Below, piece after piece: positions 23,489-32,063 of a DNA stretch of 64,000 bases. Position 1 is the first letter of the stretch. Each line of letters begins with the position of its first letter. This DNA comes from Streptomyces sp. NBC_00341 (GTDB taxonomy: Bacteria > Actinomycetota > Actinomycetes > Streptomycetales > Streptomycetaceae), in NCBI RefSeq assembly GCF_041435055.1, contig NZ_CP108002.1, positions 4,960,001-5,024,000 of the forward strand. Direction: 5' to 3'. The notes beneath the pieces were generated by a model. It saw only the letters and a program-made list of their open reading frames with translations, searched no databases and was not told the DNA's origin. The position numbers and the translations under genes were made by a program.

Positions 23489-24046
23489 ATGAAGAAGATG
23501 TCGCTGCGCACCCGTGTCCTGACCGGCGCCGTCGCCGCCGCCGCGCTCGGGGCCGGCACCCTCGGTGCCGTGTCCGCGAACGCCTCCGCCCCGGCCGCCG
23601 CGCCCGCCGCCGCCGTCAAGGCCGACACCGCGAACCGGAACCTCCAGCAGTCCACGCACCTGACCGTGGACGCCGCGTCGAAGGCCGCGCAGGCGGCCCT
23701 GGACGCGGCGGAGAAGGAGCACCAGAAGGTCGCCGTCTCCGTCGTCGACCGCAACGGCAACACCATCGTCACCCTGCGCGGCGACGGCGCGGGCCCGCAG
23801 GCGTACGAGTCCGCCGAGAAGAAGGCGTACACCGCCGTGTCCTGGAACGCGCCCACCTCCGAGCTGGTCAAGCGGCTGGCCCAGACCCCGAACCTCAAGG
23901 ACATCCCTGGCACCCTGTTCCTCGCGGGCGGCGCCCCGGTGCAGGTCAAGGGTGCTCCGGTCGCGGGCATCGGAGTGGCGGGGGCGCCCAGCGGCGACCT
24001 CGACGAGAAGTTCGCCCAGGCCGGCGCCGCCGCCCTCGCCAAGTAG
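23489..24046 (+). CDS. hbpS: Secreted haem-binding sensor protein HbpS (GlcG/HbpS family)
   Basis: 185 residues. Export signal (basic start, hydrophobic core, cleavage near NASA about residue 34), then a single HbpS/GlcG domain: alpha-helical start, VAVSVVDRNGNTIVTLRGDGAG, SAEKKAYTA, GGAPVQVKGAPVAGIGVAG. The family forms octamers that bind haem and, in Streptomyces, signal to SenS under oxidative stress. Start ATG after GGAGGAG. Divergent from senS-senR, in keeping with SenR control of this promoter. Confidence 0.87.
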   Translation: MKKMSLRTRVLTGAVAAAALGAGTLGAVSANASAPAAAPAAAVKADTANRNLQQSTHLTVDAASKAAQAALDAAEKEHQKVAVSVVDRNGNTIVTLRGDGAGPQAYESAEKKAYTAVSWNAPTSELVKRLAQTPNLKDIPGTLFLAGGAPVQVKGAPVAGIGVAGAPSGDLDEKFAQAGAAALAK

Positions 24047-24070
24047 CCGGACCGGACACAGGAGAGACAC

Positions 24071-24667
24071 ATGAACGCCCTCGATCAGAAGCTGCTCGAC
24101 GCCGCACGCGCCGGCGACACCGGTTCCGTGCGGACCGCGATCGAGGGCGGCGCCCGGGTGGACGTCCGCGACGAGGAGCTGCGCACCCCGCTGCTCCTGG
24201 CCGTCCACGGGGATCACGTCGAAGCGGCCCGGCTGCTCGTCGCGGCGGGCGCGGACCCCGACGCGCAGGACCGGCGCGAGGAGAGCCCCTGGCTGGCCAC
24301 GGGCGTCACCGGCAGCGTCCCGATGCTGCACGCGCTGCTGCCGGCCGGGCCGGATCTCAAGCTCCGCAACCGGTTCGGCGGCATCGCGCTGATCCCGGCG
24401 AGCGAGCGCGGCCATGTCGCCTACGTACGGGAGCTGCTCAGGGTCACCGACATCGACGTCGACCACGTCAACCGGCTGGGCTGGACGGCGCTGCTGGAGG
24501 CCGTGATCCTCGGTGACGGCGGCCGGGCGCACCGGCAGATCGTCGAGCTGCTGCTGGCGGCGGGTGCGACGCCGGGGCTGCCGGACGGCGACGGGGTCAC
24601 GGCCCTGGAGCACGCGGAGCGCCGAGGCTTCGCGGAGATCGCGGCGCTGTTGCGGGACACCCGATGA
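24071..24667 (+). CDS. Ankyrin-repeat protein
   Basis: 198 residues with about five ankyrin repeats (DQKLLDAARAGDTGSVR, RTPLLLAVHGDHVEAARLLVAAGADPDAQD, GWTALLEAVILG, GVTALEHAERRGFAEIAALL). Cytoplasmic, no signal. It lies 24 bp after hbpS and may be cotranscribed; small ankyrin proteins next to catalase or oxidative-stress genes are known in bacteria. Partner unknown. Confidence 0.85.
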   Translation: MNALDQKLLDAARAGDTGSVRTAIEGGARVDVRDEELRTPLLLAVHGDHVEAARLLVAAGADPDAQDRREESPWLATGVTGSVPMLHALLPAGPDLKLRNRFGGIALIPASERGHVAYVRELLRVTDIDVDHVNRLGWTALLEAVILGDGGRAHRQIVELLLAAGATPGLPDGDGVTALEHAERRGFAEIAALLRDTR

Positions 24668-24736
24668 AAGCCGTCACGCGGTCGGCACGGTGCCGGCATC
24701 CCCCTACTCCGACATTCCGCACATAGGATTATCGGT

Positions 24737-26206
24737 GTGGATCACGGCTTCTCGAGACGCGGCACGGCCCGCACGCCCCGCACTGCCCGCAGATCCAGAC
24801 CCTCCAGGGCCACGCCCGCCAGGGTCAGGACCGCCGTCCTGCTGCTCGCCCTCGCTCTTCTCGCCCCCGCCTGTACCGGCGGGGTGGAGGGAAAACCGGG
24901 CGCCCCCGGGGTGCGCGACCCGTACTTCCCCAAGCTCGGCAACGGCGGGTACGACGTCACGCACTACGACCTCACGCTCGATGTCGACCCGGACGAGCAG
25001 ACGCTGCGGGGCACCGCCGAGATCACCGCGCGCGCCACCCAGGACCTCAGCTCGTTCAACCTCGACCTCGACGGTCTCACCGTGGACTCCGCGACCGTGG
25101 AGGGCAGGCCGGCCGCCGTCAACCGGGCGGGCAGCGAGCTGACGCTGCGTACGGACCCGAAGGCCGAGGACCGGCTCCGCGAGGGCGAGACGTTCCACAC
25201 CGTCATCCGCTACTCCGGCTCCCCGAAGACCATCACCGACCCGGACAAGTCGGAGGAGGGCTGGCTGCCGACCGACGACGGCTCCCTCGCCCTCGGTGAG
25301 CCGACCGGCTCGATGGCCTGGTTCCCGGGCAACAACCACCCGAGCGACAAGGCCACGTACGACATGCGGGTCACCGTCCCCAAGGGGCTGACGGCGGTCT
25401 CCAACGGGGTGCAGGCCGGTCCGCCGACGACGGAGGGGGGCCGCACCACGTACCGCTGGCACACAGCCGAGCCCATGGCGAGCTATCTCGCGGTCCTGGC
25501 CGTCGGCCGGTTCGAGACGAAGACGTCCACGATGGCGGGCGGCATCACGGTGTTCACCGCCGTGGACCCGGAGTCGGCGGAGGCGAGCGCGCGGACCGTG
25601 GCCCGGGTGCCCGAGGTGGTGACGTGGGAGGCGGAGCACTTCGGCCCGTACCCGTTCTCCGCCACGGGCGCGATCGTCGAGCGCAAGGGCGACGCCGGGT
25701 ACGCGCTGGAGACACAGAACCGGCCGTTCTTTCCCGGGCCGCCGAGCGTCGGGCTGCTGGTCCACGAGATGTCGCACCAGTGGTTCGGCGACTCGGTCAC
25801 GCCCGCGAGCTGGCGGGACATGTGGCTCAACGAGGGGCCGGCGACCTACGCGGAGTGGCTGTGGGAGGAGGAGAAGGAGGACACCCCGGCCCAGGAGTCG
25901 TTCGACGAGGCCTACGCGGACGACGACAACTGGGCCTTCCCGCCCGCCGATCCGCCGTCCGCGGCCAACATCTCCGACCCGCCGGTCTACGGGCGGGGCG
26001 CCATGGTCATCCACAAGATCCGCGAGGCGGTCGACGACGACAAGAAGTTCTTCGCGCTGCTCGCGGGCTGGACGAAGGCCCACCGGCACGGCAACGCGAC
26101 GACGGCGGAGTTCGCCGCGTACGTGGAGAAGGCGACCGGCCTGGATCTGACCGGGCTGTGGAAGAAGTGGCTGTACGGCAAGGACCGTCCGGCCGCGGAC
26201 GACTGA
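24737..26206 (+). CDS. M1-family zinc aminopeptidase, lipoprotein
   Basis: 489 residues from GTG. Basic N-terminus, hydrophobic stretch and lipobox LLAPAC (Cys46). M1 N-terminal beta-domain, then the zinc site His343-Glu-x2-His347-x18-Glu366 (HEMSHQW and NEG), with a Gly/Ala-rich GDAGYALETQNR in place of GAMEN. It lacks the long C-terminal HEAT domain of full M1 enzymes, as in other short secreted actinobacterial members. Predicted to trim peptides outside the membrane. The 3' end carries tandem copies of its last codons. Confidence 0.87.
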   Translation: MDHGFSRRGTARTPRTARRSRPSRATPARVRTAVLLLALALLAPACTGGVEGKPGAPGVRDPYFPKLGNGGYDVTHYDLTLDVDPDEQTLRGTAEITARATQDLSSFNLDLDGLTVDSATVEGRPAAVNRAGSELTLRTDPKAEDRLREGETFHTVIRYSGSPKTITDPDKSEEGWLPTDDGSLALGEPTGSMAWFPGNNHPSDKATYDMRVTVPKGLTAVSNGVQAGPPTTEGGRTTYRWHTAEPMASYLAVLAVGRFETKTSTMAGGITVFTAVDPESAEASARTVARVPEVVTWEAEHFGPYPFSATGAIVERKGDAGYALETQNRPFFPGPPSVGLLVHEMSHQWFGDSVTPASWRDMWLNEGPATYAEWLWEEEKEDTPAQESFDEAYADDDNWAFPPADPPSAANISDPPVYGRGAMVIHKIREAVDDDKKFFALLAGWTKAHRHGNATTAEFAAYVEKATGLDLTGLWKKWLYGKDRPAADD

Positions 26207-26310
26207 CGGGTCGGTCGTGGCTGTGCGGCAAGGACCGTCCGGCCGCGGACGGCTGACGGGTCGGTCGTGGACATACGGCAGGAGCCGGCCCGCCGCGGAC
26301 GGCTGACCGG
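26168..26310. repeat. 50-bp tandem repeat (about 3 units) over the M1 peptidase stop codon
   Basis: Unit 1 (26168-26217) encodes WLYGKDRPAADD and the stop. Unit 2 (26218-26267) is nearly identical and unit 3 (from 26268) is decayed. As 50 is not a multiple of three, each unit would read WL(Y/C)GKDRPAAD(D/G) in a different frame. Only the first is translated in the gene's frame. Confidence 0.92.
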
Positions 26311-26334
26311 CTCCCGGGAGCAACGGAGTTGGAG

Positions 26335-27906
26335 TTACTTCACGTTGACGCCGGTCCAGGCGGCGTCGACGGACTTCAGCTCGGCGCTGTCCGCGCCGTA
26401 GAGGTCGGTCGCGGCCTTCTCGGTCGCGGTGCGGGCGGCCGCGTAGTCGGTGGAGGAGGTCATGTACTCGGAGAGGGCCTTGTACCAGATCTGGATGGCC
26501 TTGTCCCGGCCGATGCCGGTGACGGTGGAGCCGTCGGAGGTCGGGGAGTCGTAGTCGACGCCGTTGATGGTCTTCGCGCCGCTGCCCTCGGCCAGCAGGT
26601 AGAAGAAGTGGTTGGCGACACCGGACGAGTAGTGCACGTCCTCGTTGCCGACGCTGCTGTCCCAGTAGTCGGCCGAGCCGCCGTCCTTGCTCGGCTGGTC
26701 CATGTAGCGCAGCGGGGTGCCGTCGCCGTTGATGTCGATCTTCTCGCCGATGAGGTAGTCACCGACGTCGGTGGCGTTGTCGGCGTAGAACTCCACCGAG
26801 GTGCCGAAGATGTCGCTGGTCGCCTCGTTGAGGCCGCCGGACTCACCGACGTAGTCGAGGTTGGCGGTGGACGAGGTCAGCCCGTGGCTCATCTCGTGCC
26901 CGGCGACGTCGAGGCCGGTGAGGGCGCTCTTGTTGTCGGCGCCGTCGCCGTACGTCATGCAGAAGCAGCTGTCGTCCCAGAAGGCGTTGACGTACGCGTC
27001 GCCGTAGTGGACCCGGGAGTACGCGGCCTTGCCGTCGCCCGCGATGCCGTCGCGGCCGAGCACGTCCTTGTAGAAGTCCCAGGTCTCCGCGGCGCCGTAG
27101 TGGGCGTCGACCGCGGCGGTCTGGCGGTCGTTGCCGGTGCCGTCGCCCCACGTGTCGTCGTCGTCGGTGACCAGGTCGCCGGTGCCGCTCTCGCCCTGGT
27201 TCAGGTCGTACGTCTTGTGGCCGCCGCGGTCGCCGTCGGTCAGCTCGAAGCCGGAACCGGACGCGGTGGTGGACAGGTCCACCTTGCCGCTGTACTGGCT
27301 GTTGCCGACGCCGGCGGTCTCGATCTCCTCGTAGCTCTGGAGGACCTTGCCGGTGGTGGCGTCGGTGATGACGCGCTTGCGGCTCGGCGTGCCGTCCTTC
27401 TGCACCCCGGTCTTCACGGATTCGAGCGCGAGGACGGGCTTGCCGCTGCCCGCCCAGACCACCTTGCGGGCGCCGGCCAGCGTCTTGATCTTCGCCGTCG
27501 TGGACGGCACGGATATCTTGGCGTTCGTCGCCTTGGTGACGCTCTTGAGCTTGCCGTTGCTCGCGGTGTGGGTGACGAGGTCGCCGCCGATGACGGGCAG
27601 TCCGGCGTAGGTGCGCTCGTAGCGGGTGTGGACGTTGCCCTTGGCGTCCTTGATCACGTCACGGGCGATCAGCTTCTCCTTGCCGCCGAGCTTCAGCGTG
27701 GCGGCGGTCGAAGAGGCGCCGGTCTGGGCCGACTTGATGGCCGTGGTGCGCGCGGCGGCGGCGCTGAAGGCGGGGGAGGAGGCGGAGGAGCCGTTGTCGG
27801 CGGCGGCCGGCCGGGCGTTCGCGGTACCGGTCTGTACTCCGACGACGACCATCGCGGCCACGGCGGCCAGGGCTGCGGCGCGACGGGTGTTCATGTGGGG
27901 GGTCAT
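26335..27906 (-). CDS. Secreted M4-family (thermolysin-like) metalloprotease
   Basis: 523 residues. Signal peptide, FTP/PepSY-type propeptide (about 40-200), M4 catalytic domain with His337-Glu-x2-His341 (GHEMSHG) and the third ligand Glu361 in GGLNEATSDIFG, and the C-terminal SSGVANHFFYLLAEG segment with the helix carrying His/Asp of the M4_C domain. Starts at the ATG of MTPHMNTRRA after GGAG; the ATG four codons later is also possible. An extracellular neutral protease typical of streptomycetes. Confidence 0.92.
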   Translation of the reverse strand: MTPHMNTRRAAALAAVAAMVVVGVQTGTANARPAAADNGSSASSPAFSAAAARTTAIKSAQTGASSTAATLKLGGKEKLIARDVIKDAKGNVHTRYERTYAGLPVIGGDLVTHTASNGKLKSVTKATNAKISVPSTTAKIKTLAGARKVVWAGSGKPVLALESVKTGVQKDGTPSRKRVITDATTGKVLQSYEEIETAGVGNSQYSGKVDLSTTASGSGFELTDGDRGGHKTYDLNQGESGTGDLVTDDDDTWGDGTGNDRQTAAVDAHYGAAETWDFYKDVLGRDGIAGDGKAAYSRVHYGDAYVNAFWDDSCFCMTYGDGADNKSALTGLDVAGHEMSHGLTSSTANLDYVGESGGLNEATSDIFGTSVEFYADNATDVGDYLIGEKIDINGDGTPLRYMDQPSKDGGSADYWDSSVGNEDVHYSSGVANHFFYLLAEGSGAKTINGVDYDSPTSDGSTVTGIGRDKAIQIWYKALSEYMTSSTDYAAARTATEKAATDLYGADSAELKSVDAAWTGVNVK

Positions 27907-28139
27907 GGGTTCTCCGTTGCTCGTTCCGTGGGGGGTTACGAGCGGAGAGCGTGCCACCGAATGACCGACATTGACGGTGTACCAACAATTACCTCACAAT
28001 TCTTTGACCAGTTCTTGTCCGACTGGGGTGCGTTCATGTCCGCTATCCGGCGGACTTCCATCGGTTGGGCAAAACCGCGTGTCGTGCGCCCCGTTGGGCG
28101 TGATCGGTGGTACGGCGATCAGTGGTGTGCGGACGCGCC

Positions 28140-28176
28140 GGAGCCCCCGGCCGCAGGACGTTCGGCCGGGGGCTCC
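28140..28176 (-). terminator. Intrinsic terminator after terD
   Basis: GGAGCCCCCGGCCG (28140-28153) pairs perfectly with CGGCCGGGGGCTCC (28163-28176) around a 9-nt loop, 22 bp past the terD stop codon on the minus strand. The remaining spacer to the M4 gene (28177-28198 and 27907-28139) holds the M4 promoter region, with the AT-rich direct repeat ACAATTACCTCACAATT. Confidence 0.85.
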
Positions 28177-28198
28177 GGTGAAGCGGTGGGACGGAGCG

Positions 28199-28774
28199 TC
28201 AGAGGGTGACGCCGAAGTCCTGGGCGATGCCGCGCAGGCCGGAGGCGTAACCCTGGCCGACGGCGCGGAACTTCCACTCGGCGCCGTTGCGGTACAGCTC
28301 GCCGAAGACCATGGCGGTCTCGGTGGCGGCGTCCTCGCTCAGGTCGTAGCGGGCGATCTCGGCGCCACCGGCCTGGTTGAGGATGCGGATGTAGGCGTTG
28401 CGCACCTGGCCGAAGTTCTGGCTGCGGGTCTCGGCGTCGTAGATCGACACCGGGAAGACGATCTTGTCGATGTCGGCCGGCAGGCCCGCCAGGTTGACGG
28501 TGATCTGCTCGTCGTCGCCCTCGCCCTCGCCCGTGACGTTGTCACCGGTGTGCACGATGGTCTGGTCCGGCGTCGCCTTGTTGTTGAAGAAGACGAAGTG
28601 ACCGTCGGAGAAGACCTTCCCGGCGGTGTTGACCGCGATCGCGGAGGCGTCGAGGTCGAAGTCCGTGCCGGTGGTGGTACGGACGTCCCAGCCGAGGCCG
28701 ACCGTGACGGCGGTGAGGCCGGGGGCCTCCTTGGTGAGGGAGACGTTGCCGCCCTTGGACAGGCTTACTGCCAT
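28199..28774 (-). CDS. terD: TerD-family stress protein
   Basis: 191 residues, full length for Ter[52 protein letters not shown] (calcium-binding acidic loop), [20 protein letters not shown]. TerD proteins bind calcium, and the family is linked to tellurite resistance and, in Streptomyces, to development. Single gene with its own terminator. Confidence 0.95.
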   Translation of the reverse strand: MAVSLSKGGNVSLTKEAPGLTAVTVGLGWDVRTTTGTDFDLDASAIAVNTAGKVFSDGHFVFFNNKATPDQTIVHTGDNVTGEGEGDDEQITVNLAGLPADIDKIVFPVSIYDAETRSQNFGQVRNAYIRILNQAGGAEIARYDLSEDAATETAMVFGELYRNGAEWKFRAVGQGYASGLRGIAQDFGVTL

Positions 28775-28879
28775 GGGAAGTCCCTTTCATCTGTCGTGTG
28801 CGGGCTTCGTGTCGTCACGAAGCTACCGTCACCCTCCATAACGCGGACAAGGGACCGAGAGGTTCCTTCCGCCTTTGCT

Positions 28880-28928
28880 TTCTTTACCGAACGGTCCCGG
28901 GGCGCGGTCGCGCGGCCGTCGTAAAGAA
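28880..28928. promoter_or_regulatory. Inverted repeat between terD and arfB
   Basis: TTCTTTAC (28880-28887) and GTAAAGAA (28921-28928) form an 8-bp inverted repeat, 33 bp apart, in the divergent spacer. Could be a regulator site for either gene. No regulator is suggested by sequence. Confidence 0.35.
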
Positions 28929-28957
28929 GGTGACGAACACCCGGTGGGCCAGGGAAC

Positions 28958-29392
28958 ATGGGTGTCATGTCCGGGCCCTATGTCATCCGCGGTGCGGTCT
29001 CCCTGCCGGAGGCCGAGCTCATGTGGCGTTTCTCGCGGTCCTCCGGGCCCGGCGGGCAGCACGTCAACACCACCGACTCCCAGGTCGAGCTCCGCTTCGA
29101 CCTCGCGGCGACCGAGTCGCTGCCGGAGGTGTGGAAGGAGCGCGCCCTGGAGCGGCTGGAGGGCCGGCTGGTCAACGGGGTGGTGTCGGTCCGCTCCTCC
29201 GAGCACCGCTCGCAGTGGCGCAACCGCGAGACGGCCGCCGTACGGCTCACCTCCCTGCTGGCGGAGGCCACGGCGCCGCCCCCCAAGCCGCGCCGCAAGC
29301 GCAAGATCCCGCGCGGCATCAACGAGCGCAGGCTGCGCGAGAAGAAGCAGCGCGGCGACACCAAGCGCGGCCGCTCGGGGCGCGACTGGTAG
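28958..29392 (+). CDS. arfB: Alternative ribosome-rescue factor ArfB (YaeJ)
   Basis: 144 residues. Peptide-release-factor catalytic domain with the GGQ motif (SSGPGGQHVNTTDS) and a basic C-terminal tail (RRKRKIPRGINERRLREKKQ) that enters the empty mRNA channel of stalled ribosomes. Lacks codon-recognition domains, so it hydrolyses peptidyl-tRNA on non-stop ribosomes. ATG after AGGGAA; an ATG three codons in is a plausible alternative. Confidence 0.93.
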   Translation: MGVMSGPYVIRGAVSLPEAELMWRFSRSSGPGGQHVNTTDSQVELRFDLAATESLPEVWKERALERLEGRLVNGVVSVRSSEHRSQWRNRETAAVRLTSLLAEATAPPPKPRRKRKIPRGINERRLREKKQRGDTKRGRSGRDW

Positions 29393-29403
29393 AGCCGGGG
29401 GTC

Positions 29404-29450
29404 GAGGCGCTGAGCGGTCAGCCCGGCAGAGGCGCTGAGCGGTCAGCCCA
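29404..29450. repeat. 26-bp-period duplication over the flavin reductase stop codon
   Basis: GAGGCGCTGAGCGGTCAGCC(C) occurs at 29404-29424 and again at 29430-29450. The reverse-strand stop of the flavin reductase (29443-29445) lies in the second copy, so the first is an untranslated downstream duplicate. Confidence 0.85.
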
Positions 29451-29949
29451 GCTGCCGGTAGCGCCCCCGGAAGTACGTCAGCGGGCCGCCGTCCTGGGTC
29501 GGCAGCTGCGCACTGAGCACCCGCCCGATCACCAGCGTGTGGTCACCCGCCACGACGCGCTGCTCCGTACGGCACTCCAGCGTGGCGAGCGCGCCCCCGG
29601 CCAGCGGCGCCCCCGTGATCTCCCCGCGTACATAGGGGATGTCCTCGAACAGCAGCCGGTCGCTGATCCGGCCCTTCATCGCGAACCGCCCGGCGATGTG
29701 CCGCTGGCTCTCCGACAGCACGGAGACCGCCCACAGCGGCTGCTCCGCCAGCAGGTCGTCCATCCGTGAGTCGTTGCGCAGGCTCACCATGACCAGCGGC
29801 GGGTCCAGCGAGACGGACATGAAGGCGGTCGCGGTCATGCCGACGTCCTCGCCGCGCCCATGCTCGTCGAGCGGCGGCTCCTGGGCGGTGACCAGCACCA
29901 CGCCGGCGGCCAGTCGGGCAAGGGCACCACGGAACTCGTCGTTGCTCAC
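29443..29949 (-). CDS. Flavin reductase family (FMN-binding) protein
   Basis: About 168 residues from the GTG of VSNDEFRGALA. Typical flavin reductase domain: RGALARLAAGVVLVT, GMTATAFMSVSLDPPLVMVSL, and a C-terminal GRV/PLTYFRGRYRQL. It supplies reduced flavin to partner monooxygenases or acts alone. An upstream in-frame ATG (30015) adds 22 residues; the AGGGG adjoining the GTG gives poor spacing, so the start is uncertain. Confidence 0.82.
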   Translation of the reverse strand: MSNDEFRGALARLAAGVVLVTAQEPPLDEHGRGEDVGMTATAFMSVSLDPPLVMVSLRNDSRMDDLLAEQPLWAVSVLSESQRHIAGRFAMKGRISDRLLFEDIPYVRGEITGAPLAGGALATLECRTEQRVVAGDHTLVIGRVLSAQLPTQDGGPLTYFRGRYRQLG

Positions 29950-30140
29950 CCCCTCAGCATGGGGGACGGGCCGGGAACGCGGGGCGGGGGGCTTTGTCTG
30001 CAACACACCGGGCACGCTAGTCGTGCGGGGGCCGGCGGCGCATCGGGCCAGGGAACCAGCCAGGTCCTAGGACCCGGCGGAGAGCTGGAGGTAATCCTTT
30101 ACTATCTGTTGTGACTTGTCTCACAGAGCGCGATATTTGT

Positions 30141-30153
30141 TGACCCTGTGTAC
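30141..30153 (+). promoter_or_regulatory. Candidate BldD box upstream of cdgB
   Basis: TGACCCTGTGTAC agrees at 12 of 13 positions with the BldD consensus TNACNCWGNGTNA as I remember it. It lies 108 bp before the cdgB start. cdgB is a known BldD target in Streptomyces. A further inverted repeat TGTGACTTGTCTCACA lies at about 30109-30124. Confidence 0.65.
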
Positions 30154-30260
30154 CGGGTGCACAGCTCACTGTGATTCAGTGGCCGTGACACTGCAGTAAG
30201 TACGTCAAGTACGCCGATATGAAACCTGGAGTGCTGTCGAGGTCTCGGGGAGTGCGAGCG

Positions 30261-31910
30261 ATGGAGGCCGAGTCGGAGCCGTACGTCCGTCTTGCGACGA
30301 TGCGGCAGCTGCACCAGGCCGTGGCCGATCTCAACACGGCGCGGAGCCTGGCCGACACGCTGCAGACCGTGGCCGACGGAATCGTCGCCGGGCTCGGCTA
30401 CGAGCTGGCCTGCGTCAACCTCGTCCGTCCCGACGGTGACCTCGTCGTCGCCGCCTTCGCCGGGAACAGCGCCGCGGAGGCCCTGATCACCGGACGCGTC
30501 GGCTCCCGCACCTCCTGGGAGCGCCGGCTCGCCATGGGCGAGATATGGGACGAGCTCCGCTTCATACCGCACACCGACGGCTGGGTCCTCCTCGACGACG
30601 ACGTCCCGCAGTGGCACACCGAGGGCCCCGAGCCCCGCTTCGAGGACGAGTGGCACCCCCAGGACCGGCTCTACGCCCCGATGTACGCCTCCGGCGGCGG
30701 CTCCGACCTCCTCGGCGTCATATCCGTCGACCGCCCCCGCAACGGCCGCCACCCCGGCGCCTGGGGCCGCGAGGCCCTCCAGATGTACGCCTCCCAGTCG
30801 GCCATCGCCATCAGCAACGCCAGGCTCCGGGCCAACATGCAGCGCGCCCTGGTCCGCCTGGAGCGGGAACAGCAGGCGCTGCGGGCCAGCGAGGAGTCCT
30901 TCCGCCAGGCCTTCGAGTACGCCCCCAGCGGCATGGCCATCGCAGAGATGGGCGGCGACCAGCACGGCCGGCTGCTGCGCACCAACGACGCCCTGTGCCG
31001 GCTGCTCGGCCGCCCCGCCTCCGTCCTGCGCCGCTACTCCTTCGCGGACCTGGTCCACCCCGAGGACATCGGCACCCTGCTCCGCACCTCCGCCGAGGGC
31101 GGCCGCGCCGAGCTGCGGCTGGGCCGCCGGGACGGCACCTACCTCTGGGTCTCGCTGCGCAACTCCGTCGTCGCGGACACCGCGGACGGGCCGCGCTTCC
31201 TGCTCACCCACGTCGAGGACATAGAGGAGCGCAAGCGCCACGAGCTGAACCTCGCGCACCGCGCCTCGCACGACGCGCTCACCGGCCTGCCCAACAGCGC
31301 CGAGCTGCGCTCCCGGCTCAGCGCCCGGCTCTGCGAGCGCCCGCACGCGATGGCGTCCACCGACGTACAGGCGCTGGACGCGGCGTACGGCGATGTGGAC
31401 GAGGCCCGGCTGCACGGCTTCCCCGCCGACGGCTTCGACGCCGGGACGGCCGTCGGCCCGTACGACCACCATGTGCATTCCGTCGCACCCGACACCGGGC
31501 AGGACGACGGCTCGAAGGGCCTCGCGGTCCTCTTCTGCGACCTGGACGGCTTCAAGTCGATCAACGACCGCTTCGGCCACCACACGGGTGACGCGGTCCT
31601 CATCGAGGTCGCCCGCCGGCTCACCACCTGTGTCCGCGACGGCGACACCGTCGCCCGGCTCGGGGGTGACGAATTCGTCGTGCTCGCGGACGGGCTGGGC
31701 TCGGCGGACGCCGCGGACCTGGCCGTACGCCTTCGTAACGCCATTATTCCGCCCATTCGGGTCGACGGCCGGGCGGTCCGCGTCGGGGCGAGTTTCGGCA
31801 TCGGCTGGGCCTCCTGCGGCATGACCGCGGAGGAAGTGCTGCGCTCCGCCGACCAGCGGATGTACGTCGAGAAGCGGTCCCGCTCGAAGGTTCACCGCAG
31901 GGCCGGCTGA
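30261..31910 (+). CDS. cdgB: GAF-PAS-GGDEF diguanylate cyclase CdgB
   Basis: 549 residues. GAF (about 15-170), PAS/PAC (about 205-325), GGDEF (about 335-545) with an intact LGGDEF active site near residue 467 and an inhibitory RxxD site (RDGD) exactly five residues before it, so product inhibition by c-di-GMP is expected. An unusual low-complexity insertion of about 60 residues separates the first helix (DALTGLPNSAELRSRL) from the CDLDGFK strand. No membrane segment. ATG chosen after GGGAG. In Streptomyces c-di-GMP made by this enzyme acts through BldD to delay development. Confidence 0.9.
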   Translation: MEAESEPYVRLATMRQLHQAVADLNTARSLADTLQTVADGIVAGLGYELACVNLVRPDGDLVVAAFAGNSAAEALITGRVGSRTSWERRLAMGEIWDELRFIPHTDGWVLLDDDVPQWHTEGPEPRFEDEWHPQDRLYAPMYASGGGSDLLGVISVDRPRNGRHPGAWGREALQMYASQSAIAISNARLRANMQRALVRLEREQQALRASEESFRQAFEYAPSGMAIAEMGGDQHGRLLRTNDALCRLLGRPASVLRRYSFADLVHPEDIGTLLRTSAEGGRAELRLGRRDGTYLWVSLRNSVVADTADGPRFLLTHVEDIEERKRHELNLAHRASHDALTGLPNSAELRSRLSARLCERPHAMASTDVQALDAAYGDVDEARLHGFPADGFDAGTAVGPYDHHVHSVAPDTGQDDGSKGLAVLFCDLDGFKSINDRFGHHTGDAVLIEVARRLTTCVRDGDTVARLGGDEFVVLADGLGSADAADLAVRLRNAIIPPIRVDGRAVRVGASFGIGWASCGMTAEEVLRSADQRMYVEKRSRSKVHRRAG

Positions 31911-32063
31911 CGTTCGCCGAGGCGTTGTGCGCGTACCCCGCCCCGGTCCCCGCCGCGCGTCCGGCAATTCTTGGGCTGGTCCGTTCGGGGTAGGCTCGGC
32001 CGGTCGGCGTGGGCTGACGGTATACGGCGAGTGGCCGACGACATGGTGAGGAGTGACCCAGGG

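Noticed and set aside
26335..28176. Frameshift or broken reading frame in the M4 protease
   Set aside because: One continuous frame of 523 codons with all catalytic residues in place.
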